Below are positions 25,571-33,061 of a DNA stretch of 64,000 bases, one piece after another. This DNA is from Klebsiella pneumoniae (GTDB lineage: Bacteria > Myxococcota_A > UBA9042), in contig CAMDBH010000001.1 of NCBI GenBank assembly GCA_945889325.1, positions 1 to 64,000 on the forward strand. Direction: 5' to 3'. A program made the position numbers and the translations under genes. The notes beneath the pieces are model-generated. The model did not search any database. It saw only the letters and a list, made by a program, of their open reading frames with translations, and was not told the DNA's origin. How positions within the stretch are numbered: the stretch's first letter is position 1; each line of letters opens with the position of its first letter.

Positions 25571-26929
25571 ATGCACACGATCATCGGCGGGCGATCGGCG
25601 ATCGACCTTTCGCATTTGCGTTTGGTCAACGGCGGCGCCGACGAGGCCTACCGCTTCTTGGCGCGCTATGGCTACGATTTGAACGTGCCGGGCCAGGCGG
25701 CGGATGTCGAGCGTATTCGCCACTATGCGCTTGGATTCATGAAAAGTGTGCTGTTGCCTGGGCTGCAAGGTGTGCAATTGCCGAGCGAGTTTGAATCCAT
25801 GCCGGTGTTGGACATGCTGCTGTTGGCCGCAGCCGATCCGGAAATAGCCACACGAAAACACCCAGATACAGCGCACGAACGCAAGCTGCATTCGGCATGG
25901 GCGTGCGCTGTGTTGCGCGTGATGCACACGATGGCCCACGCGGTAAATTATTTTCAGAGCAATTACTACCGAGAAATTCGCGAGCGGATCCTGAACCGAT
26001 TTGTCGAACAGGTCCGCACCCATCCTGACGGTTCGCAATATCTGCACAGTGCCAGTTTTGATGTGCCGCTGGTGCGTTTTGAGGTCAAAGAGACCAAGCC
26101 GTTGCACTCGGTGGCGATCAAGCTTTTGCAGAAGCAAGAAAATGTGGCGTACGACCTTTTTGATCACATTGGCGTGCGCATGATCGTGGAAAGACCGGTC
26201 GATGCCCTGTTTGCGGTGCGGGCTTTGCGCGAAGAACACACGATCATGTACCCGAACATCAAACCGACGCGATCGCGCAACACTTTGATCGAAATGCAAG
26301 AATACGATCAGCACGTGCGCAGTTGTCTGGTGCGCTTTCAAAATGGCGAACTCGACGAGCAAGGCACGGCGCAGGCCATCCATGCCTTTGATCGCAAACC
26401 TGAAACGACGGAACAGATCGATTGGAATCCGTATTCTTCGGACAAGTACCAGTCGATTCAATTCACCTGTCGTCAAATGATTCGCTTTGCAAATCCGCTG
26501 TTTGAACGCTTGAGCTTGGCGCAGGTCGTGGCGCGCAAGCACTTGGTCGGTGAACCGCTGGCCGAGATGCTCAGGGCGCTGTCAACCGATCAGATCGAAC
26601 CGGAAATTCAATTCTTTTTTCCCTATGAAGTGCAGGTGATGGACATCGCCAGTTATAAGCAGGCCACCGAAGGCCGCGCGTCGTATGCAGAATACAAGGA
26701 ACGCCAGATTTCATCGGTCAGACGAAGGGTCATGCCGCGCGTGCTCGAATTGATCGGCCAACCGCTGAAAACGGATGCGGATCACAGCGCGCCGACGGCT
26801 GAATTGGCGAGAAAGCGCACCTATTCTGCGACGGGTCTGTTGCCGGAAATGAGCGTCGAACAAATGCGCGCCATGGTCGACGGCTACGTGCGCGTCAACA
26901 GCGATTACGTACCTCCGGAGCGAACGTAA
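25571..26929 (+). CDS. Uncharacterised protein with divergent RelA/SpoT-type synthetase fold
   Basis: 452 residues from ATG 25571 (the frame opens at 25439 but the extra residues are not protein-like). No annotated family is named with certainty. The segment around residues 180-360 follows the order of the (p)ppGpp synthetase domain: a Lys/Ser/Lys region (VKETKPLHSVAIKLLQKQ), DHIGVRMIV near 198 where RelA has DLxAxRxxV with the Mg-binding Asp, KYQSIQFT near 292 matching the GYQSLHT guanine-stacking loop, EVQVMD near 352 matching the catalytic EVQIRT, and finally ASYAEYKE like the AAHWxYK tail. A large insertion sits between motifs, and an N-terminal helical domain of ~170 residues is extra. 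Whether it makes nucleotides is unproven. Next gene lipB follows with no gap. Confidence 0.7.
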   Translation: MHTIIGGRSAIDLSHLRLVNGGADEAYRFLARYGYDLNVPGQAADVERIRHYALGFMKSVLLPGLQGVQLPSEFESMPVLDMLLLAAADPEIATRKHPDTAHERKLHSAWACAVLRVMHTMAHAVNYFQSNYYREIRERILNRFVEQVRTHPDGSQYLHSASFDVPLVRFEVKETKPLHSVAIKLLQKQENVAYDLFDHIGVRMIVERPVDALFAVRALREEHTIMYPNIKPTRSRNTLIEMQEYDQHVRSCLVRFQNGELDEQGTAQAIHAFDRKPETTEQIDWNPYSSDKYQSIQFTCRQMIRFANPLFERLSLAQVVARKHLVGEPLAEMLRALSTDQIEPEIQFFFPYEVQVMDIASYKQATEGRASYAEYKERQISSVRRRVMPRVLELIGQPLKTDADHSAPTAELARKRTYSATGLLPEMSVEQMRAMVDGYVRVNSDYVPPERT

Positions 26930-27670
26930 GTGCCCGTGCCGCAGTTGGTCCGCATGGGCGGTTACGCCGGCGACCACCCAGAATTATGCAGTTATGCTGA
27001 TGCCTTGGCGATGATGGATGGCCTGGTGTCGCGGCCGGCCTCCGCCCCCGACGTGATCTTGGCGCTGCAACATCCGCCGACTTTGACCTTGGGTCGGCGC
27101 GGAGGCCGTGAGCATATTCACGACACTGTGTTGCGGGTGCCTGGGCATGAACCGTACCTTGTTGAACTTTTTGAGATTGCCCGAGGTGGATCGGTGACGT
27201 TTCATGCGCCTGGGCAGTTGGTGATCTATCCCATCGTTCAATTGGCGCAGATTGAGGGGCCGTTAGGGCACGGTCCTTTGGGCGATCTGCCTAAATTTCT
27301 ACGGCTTTTGGAAACGGCGATGCAACAGGCCTGTCTGGTATTTGGCTTGAAAACCCAAACGCGGCCGGGATTTGCCGGTCTGTGGCTGGATGACACGCAC
27401 AAACTGGGCAGCGTCGGCGTAGCGCTGCGAAATGGCTGGACATTTCACGGACTGGCCATCAACGTATGTCCGCGCGAGGAGGGCTTTGCCCTGTTGACGC
27501 CCTGTGGTTTGGACGGCGTGAGGCTGACGACACTATGGAAAGAGCTGCAAATTCGTGGTCTTCCGCTGCCGAGTGTGGAGCAAGTCGAGCGCGAAATCGT
27601 CGGCGTGCTGCAAGCCCAGCTTCGCCGAGGCTGCATTTCGGAAAAAGGCCACCTTCCGTTTACTCGCTGA
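26930..27670 (+). CDS. lipB: Lipoyl(octanoyl) transferase LipB
   Basis: 246 residues starting with GTG immediately after the previous TAA. It carries the LipB signatures RGGSVTFHAPGQLVIYP near 85-101, the active-site Lys in HKLGSVGVAL near 157 and the thioacyl-forming Cys in LLTPCGLDG near 191. It moves octanoyl from acyl carrier protein to the lipoyl domains of 2-oxoacid dehydrogenases and GcvH; LipA then inserts sulfur. No lipA is in the window. Length is slightly longer than E. coli LipB. Confidence 0.95.
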   Translation: MPVPQLVRMGGYAGDHPELCSYADALAMMDGLVSRPASAPDVILALQHPPTLTLGRRGGREHIHDTVLRVPGHEPYLVELFEIARGGSVTFHAPGQLVIYPIVQLAQIEGPLGHGPLGDLPKFLRLLETAMQQACLVFGLKTQTRPGFAGLWLDDTHKLGSVGVALRNGWTFHGLAINVCPREEGFALLTPCGLDGVRLTTLWKELQIRGLPLPSVEQVEREIVGVLQAQLRRGCISEKGHLPFTR

Positions 27671-27699
27671 TATTATATATTTTTTCCCGCGAGTTCGGC

Positions 27700-27903
27700 C
27701 TAGTTCAGTTCATCTTTGTTCGGCGCGATCTGCGGCGTTTCGTCGTGCTGCGTGCTCTCTTCGGCCTCAATCGGCACGCGGTAGGTTTCGCTCAGCCATT
27801 GCCCAAGATCGATGCTGCGACATCGCTCACAACAGAATGGAAAGGTGGGATTTTTCGCCCGTTCGGTCGTTGGCTTGCCGCATTGCGGACATCGGTTCGT
27901 CAT
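27700..27903 (-). CDS. yacG: DNA gyrase inhibitor YacG
   Basis: 67 residues. CPQCG and FPFCCERCRSIDLGQWL give the four zinc ligands (C5, C8, C24, C28) and the conserved Asp-Leu-Gly-Xaa-Trp of YacG. The family binds the C-terminus of GyrB and blocks DNA binding. ATG 27903 has GGAG six to seven bases upstream; TTG 27909 would add two residues. The C-terminal tail is acidic and probably disordered. It follows the FtsX-type permease gene by 33 bases and is convergent with lipB. Confidence 0.92.
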   Translation of the reverse strand: MTNRCPQCGKPTTERAKNPTFPFCCERCRSIDLGQWLSETYRVPIEAEESTQHDETPQIAPNKDELN

Positions 27904-27936
27904 GGTCAACTCCGCTAAATCGCGCTGAAAAGGCCG

Positions 27937-30582
27937 CTATTCGTAACCCAACGCTGTGACGATCGGCACACCCGCGGCGACTCGCGACGGATATAGCCCG
28001 GCCAGCATGCCAACGACCACCAGCACGCCGGCGTATAACAGGGCAGTATCAACGGGAAAATGCACAGGAACCTGCCAACCGGTGTCCTGCGCGTTGACGA
28101 CTTTGAGAATAATCGTGCCGTTGATGGCGCCAACGACAATGCCAATCAGCGCTCCGATCAAAGAAAGCATAAGTGATTCAATAAGAATCAACCGCGTGAG
28201 CTGGCCTCGCAATAGGCCAATGGCGCGCAACACCCCAATTTCACGCATGCGATCCAAGATCGAAGTCAGCAGCGTGTTGACCACCGACATCAGCGAAATA
28301 AAAATGGTCACAAACTCCAAGGCGCGGGTAACGCTGAAAATTCTCGTCACCATCTGCCCAATTTCATTGCGAAATTCCTTGTTTGTCAGCGCGAACAGCT
28401 TGTACGGCTTGCCCCAGCGGCGCAGAATTTCCGCCCGCACTTTTTCGGCATCGGCACCAGGCTTTAGGTACGGTTCAAACGTGTCGACTTTGTCGTCTTG
28501 CCACCAATCGATGTACAGGCGGCGATCCATAAAGACGGCACCTTGGTCGCTCGAATAGTCTGTGATCGCGCCGATGACCGTGAACTCCTTGCGGCCTTTG
28601 GCGGTTTGGAGTTCAATATTTTTACCCACTTGTACGCCAAATCGGTGCATCAGCGTTTCACTGACGATGACGCCCTCTCCGGCCAACATGCGCTGGATGA
28701 CCGTGTCTTTGTCGCCAACCCACTTGGTGATCGGCCAAACCGTTTTGTGCGCAAAGCGGATGCGTACATCCAGACTCAGTAGCAATATCCGTGAGTTCGC
28801 ATAATCGATGTTGCGCAATCTCACCAAGTCGACACCCTCGACGCCGTCGACTGTGGCCATTTCTTTGCCGAGGCCTGGGGCCAAAGGCTGATTCTTGATG
28901 CCGCCGACGGTGGAGTTGGAGGTCACAAAGAGGTCGGCAGGCACCGACTGCTGAATCCAAGTATCGATGCTGTAACGGAAACTGTGGGTCAAGATCGCGC
29001 TGCCCATGACCATGGACAGGCCGACCATCAGCGATGCCACCGTAACGGCCGCTTTCTGGCTGCCTCGGGTGACATTGTCGGCAGCAAGGCGCCCTTCAAT
29101 ACCGAACAACATTCGCACGATCGGGCCCAAAACGCGGTTGAGCAGCAGCACCAACCAGCGGGCCAGCGCCGTGGTCCCCAAAACGACAAAGAACATGCCG
29201 CTCAGACCGAAAACGGGAAAGCCTTGCACCGACGGCCCTTGAATAACGATCGGCACCAGCAGGTAGCAAAGAATACCGACCCATTCGCGCGGACCAAACT
29301 TCAGCGTGCTGGGCGCGCCGAAATCAAAGGCGGCGTTGCGAATCGTTTCGACGGGCGACAGGCGCGAGGCCTGCCACGACGGCATCAGCGACGCCACTGC
29401 CGAACAGCCAGTGCCGACGGCCAAACCGAAAAACAACACCCAATTGGGCACATGCACGTCGGTGACGTGCACGCGGATGTAGATTTCGCTGATGCTTCCC
29501 GCGGCCGTTTGCATCATCACGCGCGCCAGCATGGCCCCCAAACCGAGGCCAAGCAGCGAGCCGACCAAGCCGAACACGCTGCCTTCGAGGGTAAAAAGTT
29601 GAATAATCTGGCGACGGGTAGCGCCAGTCGCGCGCAAAATGCCGATCTCCGAGCGGCGTTGGGCCACAGAAATCGATAAAGTGTGATATATCAGGAACAT
29701 CCCGACAATCAGAGCCACACCGGCGCCCACTGCCAGTGCCGTCTTGAACGATTTGAGCAGCTGCTCTTGGCGCTCTTGGCGTTTTCCGGGACGTTCCACG
29801 TCGAACTTGTCGGCCAGCGCAGCTTTGACTCGCGCCGCAACCGCCTCGATTTGCCCTGGTTTTTGCGGATCGTCCACCGCCACATCGAAACGATCTACCC
29901 GACCTTTTTGCGCAAAGACTTCCTGAGCGTCCATGTAATCGACGATCGCCAGACTGCCGCCAAATGCCTTTTGCGGTCCTTTGGGGGCAACGATTGAAAA
30001 AATCGTAAAATTTTGGCGCCCTTGTGGCGTCATCAACTCAATGGCGTCGCCCTTCTTCTTTTTGTATTTTGCCGCGAACGCATCCGTTACGATCAACTGG
30101 CGCGGCGTGTCGAGGGCGGCGAAGGGATCTTCAGCAAAATCTTCCTGCGGCTTGTTCGCTTTGGCGCCTTCATCGCCATTTTTGGCCTTTTTTAGTTCGT
30201 CGCCCTTCAAACCGTAAAAGAACTCTAGGGCTTTGGGGTCTTCTGTGAAATTGATGCCCAAGATGGCCAGCGATTCTCCATCGCTGTCGGCAACATCGAG
30301 GGTGCGCTGAATGACCGGTGTGGCAAAGCGCACGCCAGGCACAGCAAGGATCTGATCTTGCAATGTTTCTGCGAGACCGGTGTCGCCGCCGCGCACTTCC
30401 AGGTGCACTTTGCCGCTAATTTGATCAAGCGTGTCGGAAAACGAGCCAATGATGCCATCGTTGACCGTCACGACCGCGACAAGTACCGCTACACCAAGGG
30501 CAATGCCGACGACGGTCATGGCTGTGCGCAGGCGGTGTTGCGCGATGCGGCGCAAGGTTATCGGGCGCAAAAGGGGAAACAT
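27937..30582 (-). CDS. FtsX/MacB-type ABC transporter permease, duplicated
   Basis: 881 residues from ATG 30582 (the frame opens at 30768 with an unrelated Arg-rich tail). It has two FtsX-like modules, each with an N-terminal helix, a large extracytoplasmic loop and a three-helix bundle: helices near the N-terminus (MTVVGIALGVAVLVAVV), about 300-420, around 480-540, and the C-terminal trio ending in GLYPSRVAAG. Both modules carry the REIGxLRAxGxxRxQ coupling helix (SEIGILRATGATRRQ and REIGVLRAIGLLRGQ) that contacts the ATPase. Related proteins work in lipoprotein release (LolCE) or macrolide/peptide export. No ATP-binding partner is adjacent. Confidence 0.88.
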   Translation of the reverse strand: MFPLLRPITLRRIAQHRLRTAMTVVGIALGVAVLVAVVTVNDGIIGSFSDTLDQISGKVHLEVRGGDTGLAETLQDQILAVPGVRFATPVIQRTLDVADSDGESLAILGINFTEDPKALEFFYGLKGDELKKAKNGDEGAKANKPQEDFAEDPFAALDTPRQLIVTDAFAAKYKKKKGDAIELMTPQGRQNFTIFSIVAPKGPQKAFGGSLAIVDYMDAQEVFAQKGRVDRFDVAVDDPQKPGQIEAVAARVKAALADKFDVERPGKRQERQEQLLKSFKTALAVGAGVALIVGMFLIYHTLSISVAQRRSEIGILRATGATRRQIIQLFTLEGSVFGLVGSLLGLGLGAMLARVMMQTAAGSISEIYIRVHVTDVHVPNWVLFFGLAVGTGCSAVASLMPSWQASRLSPVETIRNAAFDFGAPSTLKFGPREWVGILCYLLVPIVIQGPSVQGFPVFGLSGMFFVVLGTTALARWLVLLLNRVLGPIVRMLFGIEGRLAADNVTRGSQKAAVTVASLMVGLSMVMGSAILTHSFRYSIDTWIQQSVPADLFVTSNSTVGGIKNQPLAPGLGKEMATVDGVEGVDLVRLRNIDYANSRILLLSLDVRIRFAHKTVWPITKWVGDKDTVIQRMLAGEGVIVSETLMHRFGVQVGKNIELQTAKGRKEFTVIGAITDYSSDQGAVFMDRRLYIDWWQDDKVDTFEPYLKPGADAEKVRAEILRRWGKPYKLFALTNKEFRNEIGQMVTRIFSVTRALEFVTIFISLMSVVNTLLTSILDRMREIGVLRAIGLLRGQLTRLILIESLMLSLIGALIGIVVGAINGTIILKVVNAQDTGWQVPVHFPVDTALLYAGVLVVVGMLAGLYPSRVAAGVPIVTALGYE

Positions 30583-30696
30583 GGCGGTCGCCTGCGGGCG
30601 CAAATTTGCGCACGGGCGTAAGGTACTTGCGCAAGCGGCCACCTGCAAGCGGGAATAGATTTTGGGCGCCAACGGTTTTTTCCGGCGCTTTTGTCC

Positions 30697-30725
30697 TTGA
30701 CACCAACGCTCTTGCCCCCTACCCT
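30697..30725 (+). promoter_or_regulatory. Candidate promoter of the triple-DsbA gene
   Basis: TTGACA at 30697-30702, a 17-base spacer, and TACCCT at 30720-30725. The -35 box is perfect and the -10 box partial. It would give a leader of about 100 bases before ATG 30832, in an otherwise empty divergent interval. Confidence 0.4.
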
Positions 30726-30831
30726 TCCGCGCCCAACGCCACAGCGTGCCCGATTTATCCGAACGCAAAGTGTCAATAAGTCTCTAGTGCATAACGGAAT
30801 TTTGCTGAAACGCCAAAAAGGAATTTGAACC

Positions 30832-32838
30832 ATGAAGAAAGAAACCATGCTGCTCGTCGTCATCGCCGCGGTGATCATCGGCTTTGTGGCCGGACGGGCC
30901 TCCAACAACGTCGCCAAGCCGACCGCAGCTGCGCCTGTCGCCGTCGCCGCCGCGCCCGCGGATGCCCAAGCACCCGCCGCTAAAGGTGATTCCCTGTTTG
31001 CCGCCACGAGCCCGGTCAAAGGCGCCAAAGACGCGCTGGTCACCATCTTTGAAGTTTCAGACTTTCAATGCCCGTTTTGCAGCCGCGTCGGCCCGACGAT
31101 CAAGAAGCTGATGGAAGATTACCCCAATGATGTCCGCGTCGTGTGGGTCAACCAGCCGCTGCCGTTTCACGATCGCGCCAAGCCCGCCGCCATGGCCGCC
31201 TTGGCCGCCCATCGTCAGGGCAAATTCTGGGAAATGCACGACAAACTTTTTGCCAACCAGCGCGAACTGACCGACGACAATTTGAAAAAATTTGCCGGTG
31301 AAATCGGCTGCGACATGGCGAAGTGGGAAAAAGACAGCAAGGACGACGTGTTGGTCAAACAAATTGAGAAAGAAATTGCCTCCGGCAACGCCTTGGGCGC
31401 GCGCGGCACACCGGCGTTTTTCATCAACGGCAAGCTGCTGAGCGGTGCGCAACCGTATGAAGCGTTTAAGAAAGAAGTCGATGAAGCATTGGCTGCCGCC
31501 AAGCCGCTTGCCGCGACCAAGAAAGGCATTGAATTCATGGAAGCCGCGTTTGCTGCGCGCGATGCAGCGGTCGGCGCTAAGGTCGTGGCTTATTTTGTCA
31601 AAGGTGAAGCAGCGCCGGCCGAAGCCGCTGCGCCTCGCGGCGAGGAGAAACCGGAAGCCCACGATGATGGTCCGGCCAAGGCTCCGCCAGACAGCTATGA
31701 CATTTGGAAAGTGCCGGTCGACGTGAAGAAAGATGCGGTCAAGGGTGACAGCGGCAAAGCCATTGTGACTATTGTTGAATTTAGCGATTTCCAATGCCCG
31801 TTCTGCTCGCGCGCCGCGGCCACCGTGGCCGGGCTGGAGAAGGAATACGGCGACAAGGTTCGCCTTGTTTTCAAGCACACGCCGCTGCCGTTCCACGATA
31901 ACGCCAAACCGGCGTCGATGGCCGCCGTCGCTGCTGGCAAACAAGGTAAGTTTTGGGAATTCCATGACAAGTGCTTTGCCAACCAAGGCACATTGACCGA
32001 CGACAACTTGCAAGCTTGGGCCAAGGAAATTGGCCTCAACGTCGACAAATTTAACGCCGATCGCAAAAGCGACGCCGTGGCCAAGCAGATCGAAGACGAC
32101 ATGGCCATGGGCCAATCGGTCAGCATCCGCGGCACGCCTGGCTTCATGATCAATGGCCGCAAGGTCGTCGGTGCGCAGCCCGCCCCGGTGTTCAAAGCCG
32201 TGATTGATGAAGAAATCGCCAAAGCTGAAAAAGCCGGCAACAAGAAAGGCGCTGCATACTACGACGAGATCGTATCCAAAGGCAAGACTTTCAGTGAATT
32301 GGGCGACAAAGCGGCGGAATTGAATTTGGATGGATTGCCGTTCAAAGGCCCCAAGGACGCCCCCATCACGATCACGGAGTTCAGCGATTTCCAATGCCCG
32401 TTCTGCTCACGCATCAATGATCCGGTCAAGGCCGCCATGGACAAGTATCCGGGCAAAGTCAAAGTTGTGTTCGCGCACTTCCCGCTAGGTTTTCACCAGA
32501 TGGCGCGCCCCGCTGCGACTGCTGCGCAAACCGCGTGGGAGGACAGCCCAGAGAAATTTTGGAAATTGCATGAGGCGCTGTTCGCCAATCAAAAAGATCT
32601 GAGCGAAGAAAAAATCGACGCGCTGGCCAAAGAAGCCGGCGTCGACATGGCCAAGCTGGCCGACAACAAGAAGAACAAGAAATTCGATCCGCTGTTCGAC
32701 AAGACCACGGAAATGGGTACCAAGGCGGGCGTTGAAGGCACACCGACGATTTTGATCAACGGCCGCAAGTTTGAGCCACTCGCGGGCTTTACGCCGGAAT
32801 CGATCGGCGCCGCGATCGACAAGCTGCTGAAAAAATAG
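30832..32838 (+). CDS. Periplasmic protein with three DsbA-like thioredoxin domains
   Basis: 668 residues. AAAGGAA precedes ATG 30832. An uncleaved-looking N-terminal helix (residues 5-20) anchors or exports it, followed by an Ala/Pro linker. Three thioredoxin-fold domains follow, each with an identical DFQCPFCSR active site: C80/C83, C322/C325 and C522/C525. Each has its cis-Pro loop (GTPAF P194, GTPGF P436, GTPTI P638) and the inserted helical region typical of DSBA-like (thioredoxin_4) proteins. Domain spacing of 200-240 residues indicates internal triplication. It should oxidise or reshuffle disulfides in exported proteins, which would suit the Cys-rich lipoproteins encoded nearby. A strong terminator follows, so it is probably monocistronic. 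Confidence 0.93.
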   Translation: MKKETMLLVVIAAVIIGFVAGRASNNVAKPTAAAPVAVAAAPADAQAPAAKGDSLFAATSPVKGAKDALVTIFEVSDFQCPFCSRVGPTIKKLMEDYPNDVRVVWVNQPLPFHDRAKPAAMAALAAHRQGKFWEMHDKLFANQRELTDDNLKKFAGEIGCDMAKWEKDSKDDVLVKQIEKEIASGNALGARGTPAFFINGKLLSGAQPYEAFKKEVDEALAAAKPLAATKKGIEFMEAAFAARDAAVGAKVVAYFVKGEAAPAEAAAPRGEEKPEAHDDGPAKAPPDSYDIWKVPVDVKKDAVKGDSGKAIVTIVEFSDFQCPFCSRAAATVAGLEKEYGDKVRLVFKHTPLPFHDNAKPASMAAVAAGKQGKFWEFHDKCFANQGTLTDDNLQAWAKEIGLNVDKFNADRKSDAVAKQIEDDMAMGQSVSIRGTPGFMINGRKVVGAQPAPVFKAVIDEEIAKAEKAGNKKGAAYYDEIVSKGKTFSELGDKAAELNLDGLPFKGPKDAPITITEFSDFQCPFCSRINDPVKAAMDKYPGKVKVVFAHFPLGFHQMARPAATAAQTAWEDSPEKFWKLHEALFANQKDLSEEKIDALAKEAGVDMAKLADNKKNKKFDPLFDKTTEMGTKAGVEGTPTILINGRKFEPLAGFTPESIGAAIDKLLKK

Positions 32839-32871
32839 ACACTCACGCCAGTTCGCGGGCGCTGGTTTGTT

Positions 32872-32928
32872 GCCAAGCCGTTGGTTGCTGTCGTGTCAAA
32901 GCGCGTAACCAGCGGCTTGGGCGTTTTT
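32872..32928 (+). terminator. Rho-independent terminator after the triple-DsbA gene
   Basis: A long stem pairs GCCAAGCCGTTGGTTGC (32872-32888) with GTAACCAGCGGCTTGGGC (32905-32922), with one internal mismatch and a 16-base loop, and is followed by five T bases at 32924-32928. Confidence 0.85.
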
Positions 32929-33061
32929 GACGGTTGCGGGCCACAACAGTGTCGCTTGCCGACGTCGGGCATTTCGCCTAGTTTGCGCAGCGCAGCTGGT
33001 TGCCGTGGCGATGGCCCGCAACAGACGGCTCCGCTTGTGCAGTCGCAGATCTGAGGTCTTT

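Noticed and set aside
28984-29679. 231-codon plus-strand frame inside the FtsX-type permease gene
   Set aside because: Arg/His/Gln-rich shadow; the permease on the other strand has clear helices and motifs.
31057-32394. 445-codon minus-strand frame inside the triple-DsbA gene
   Set aside because: The plus-strand protein has three intact active sites; the antisense frame follows from the triplicated, Ala/Lys-rich codons.
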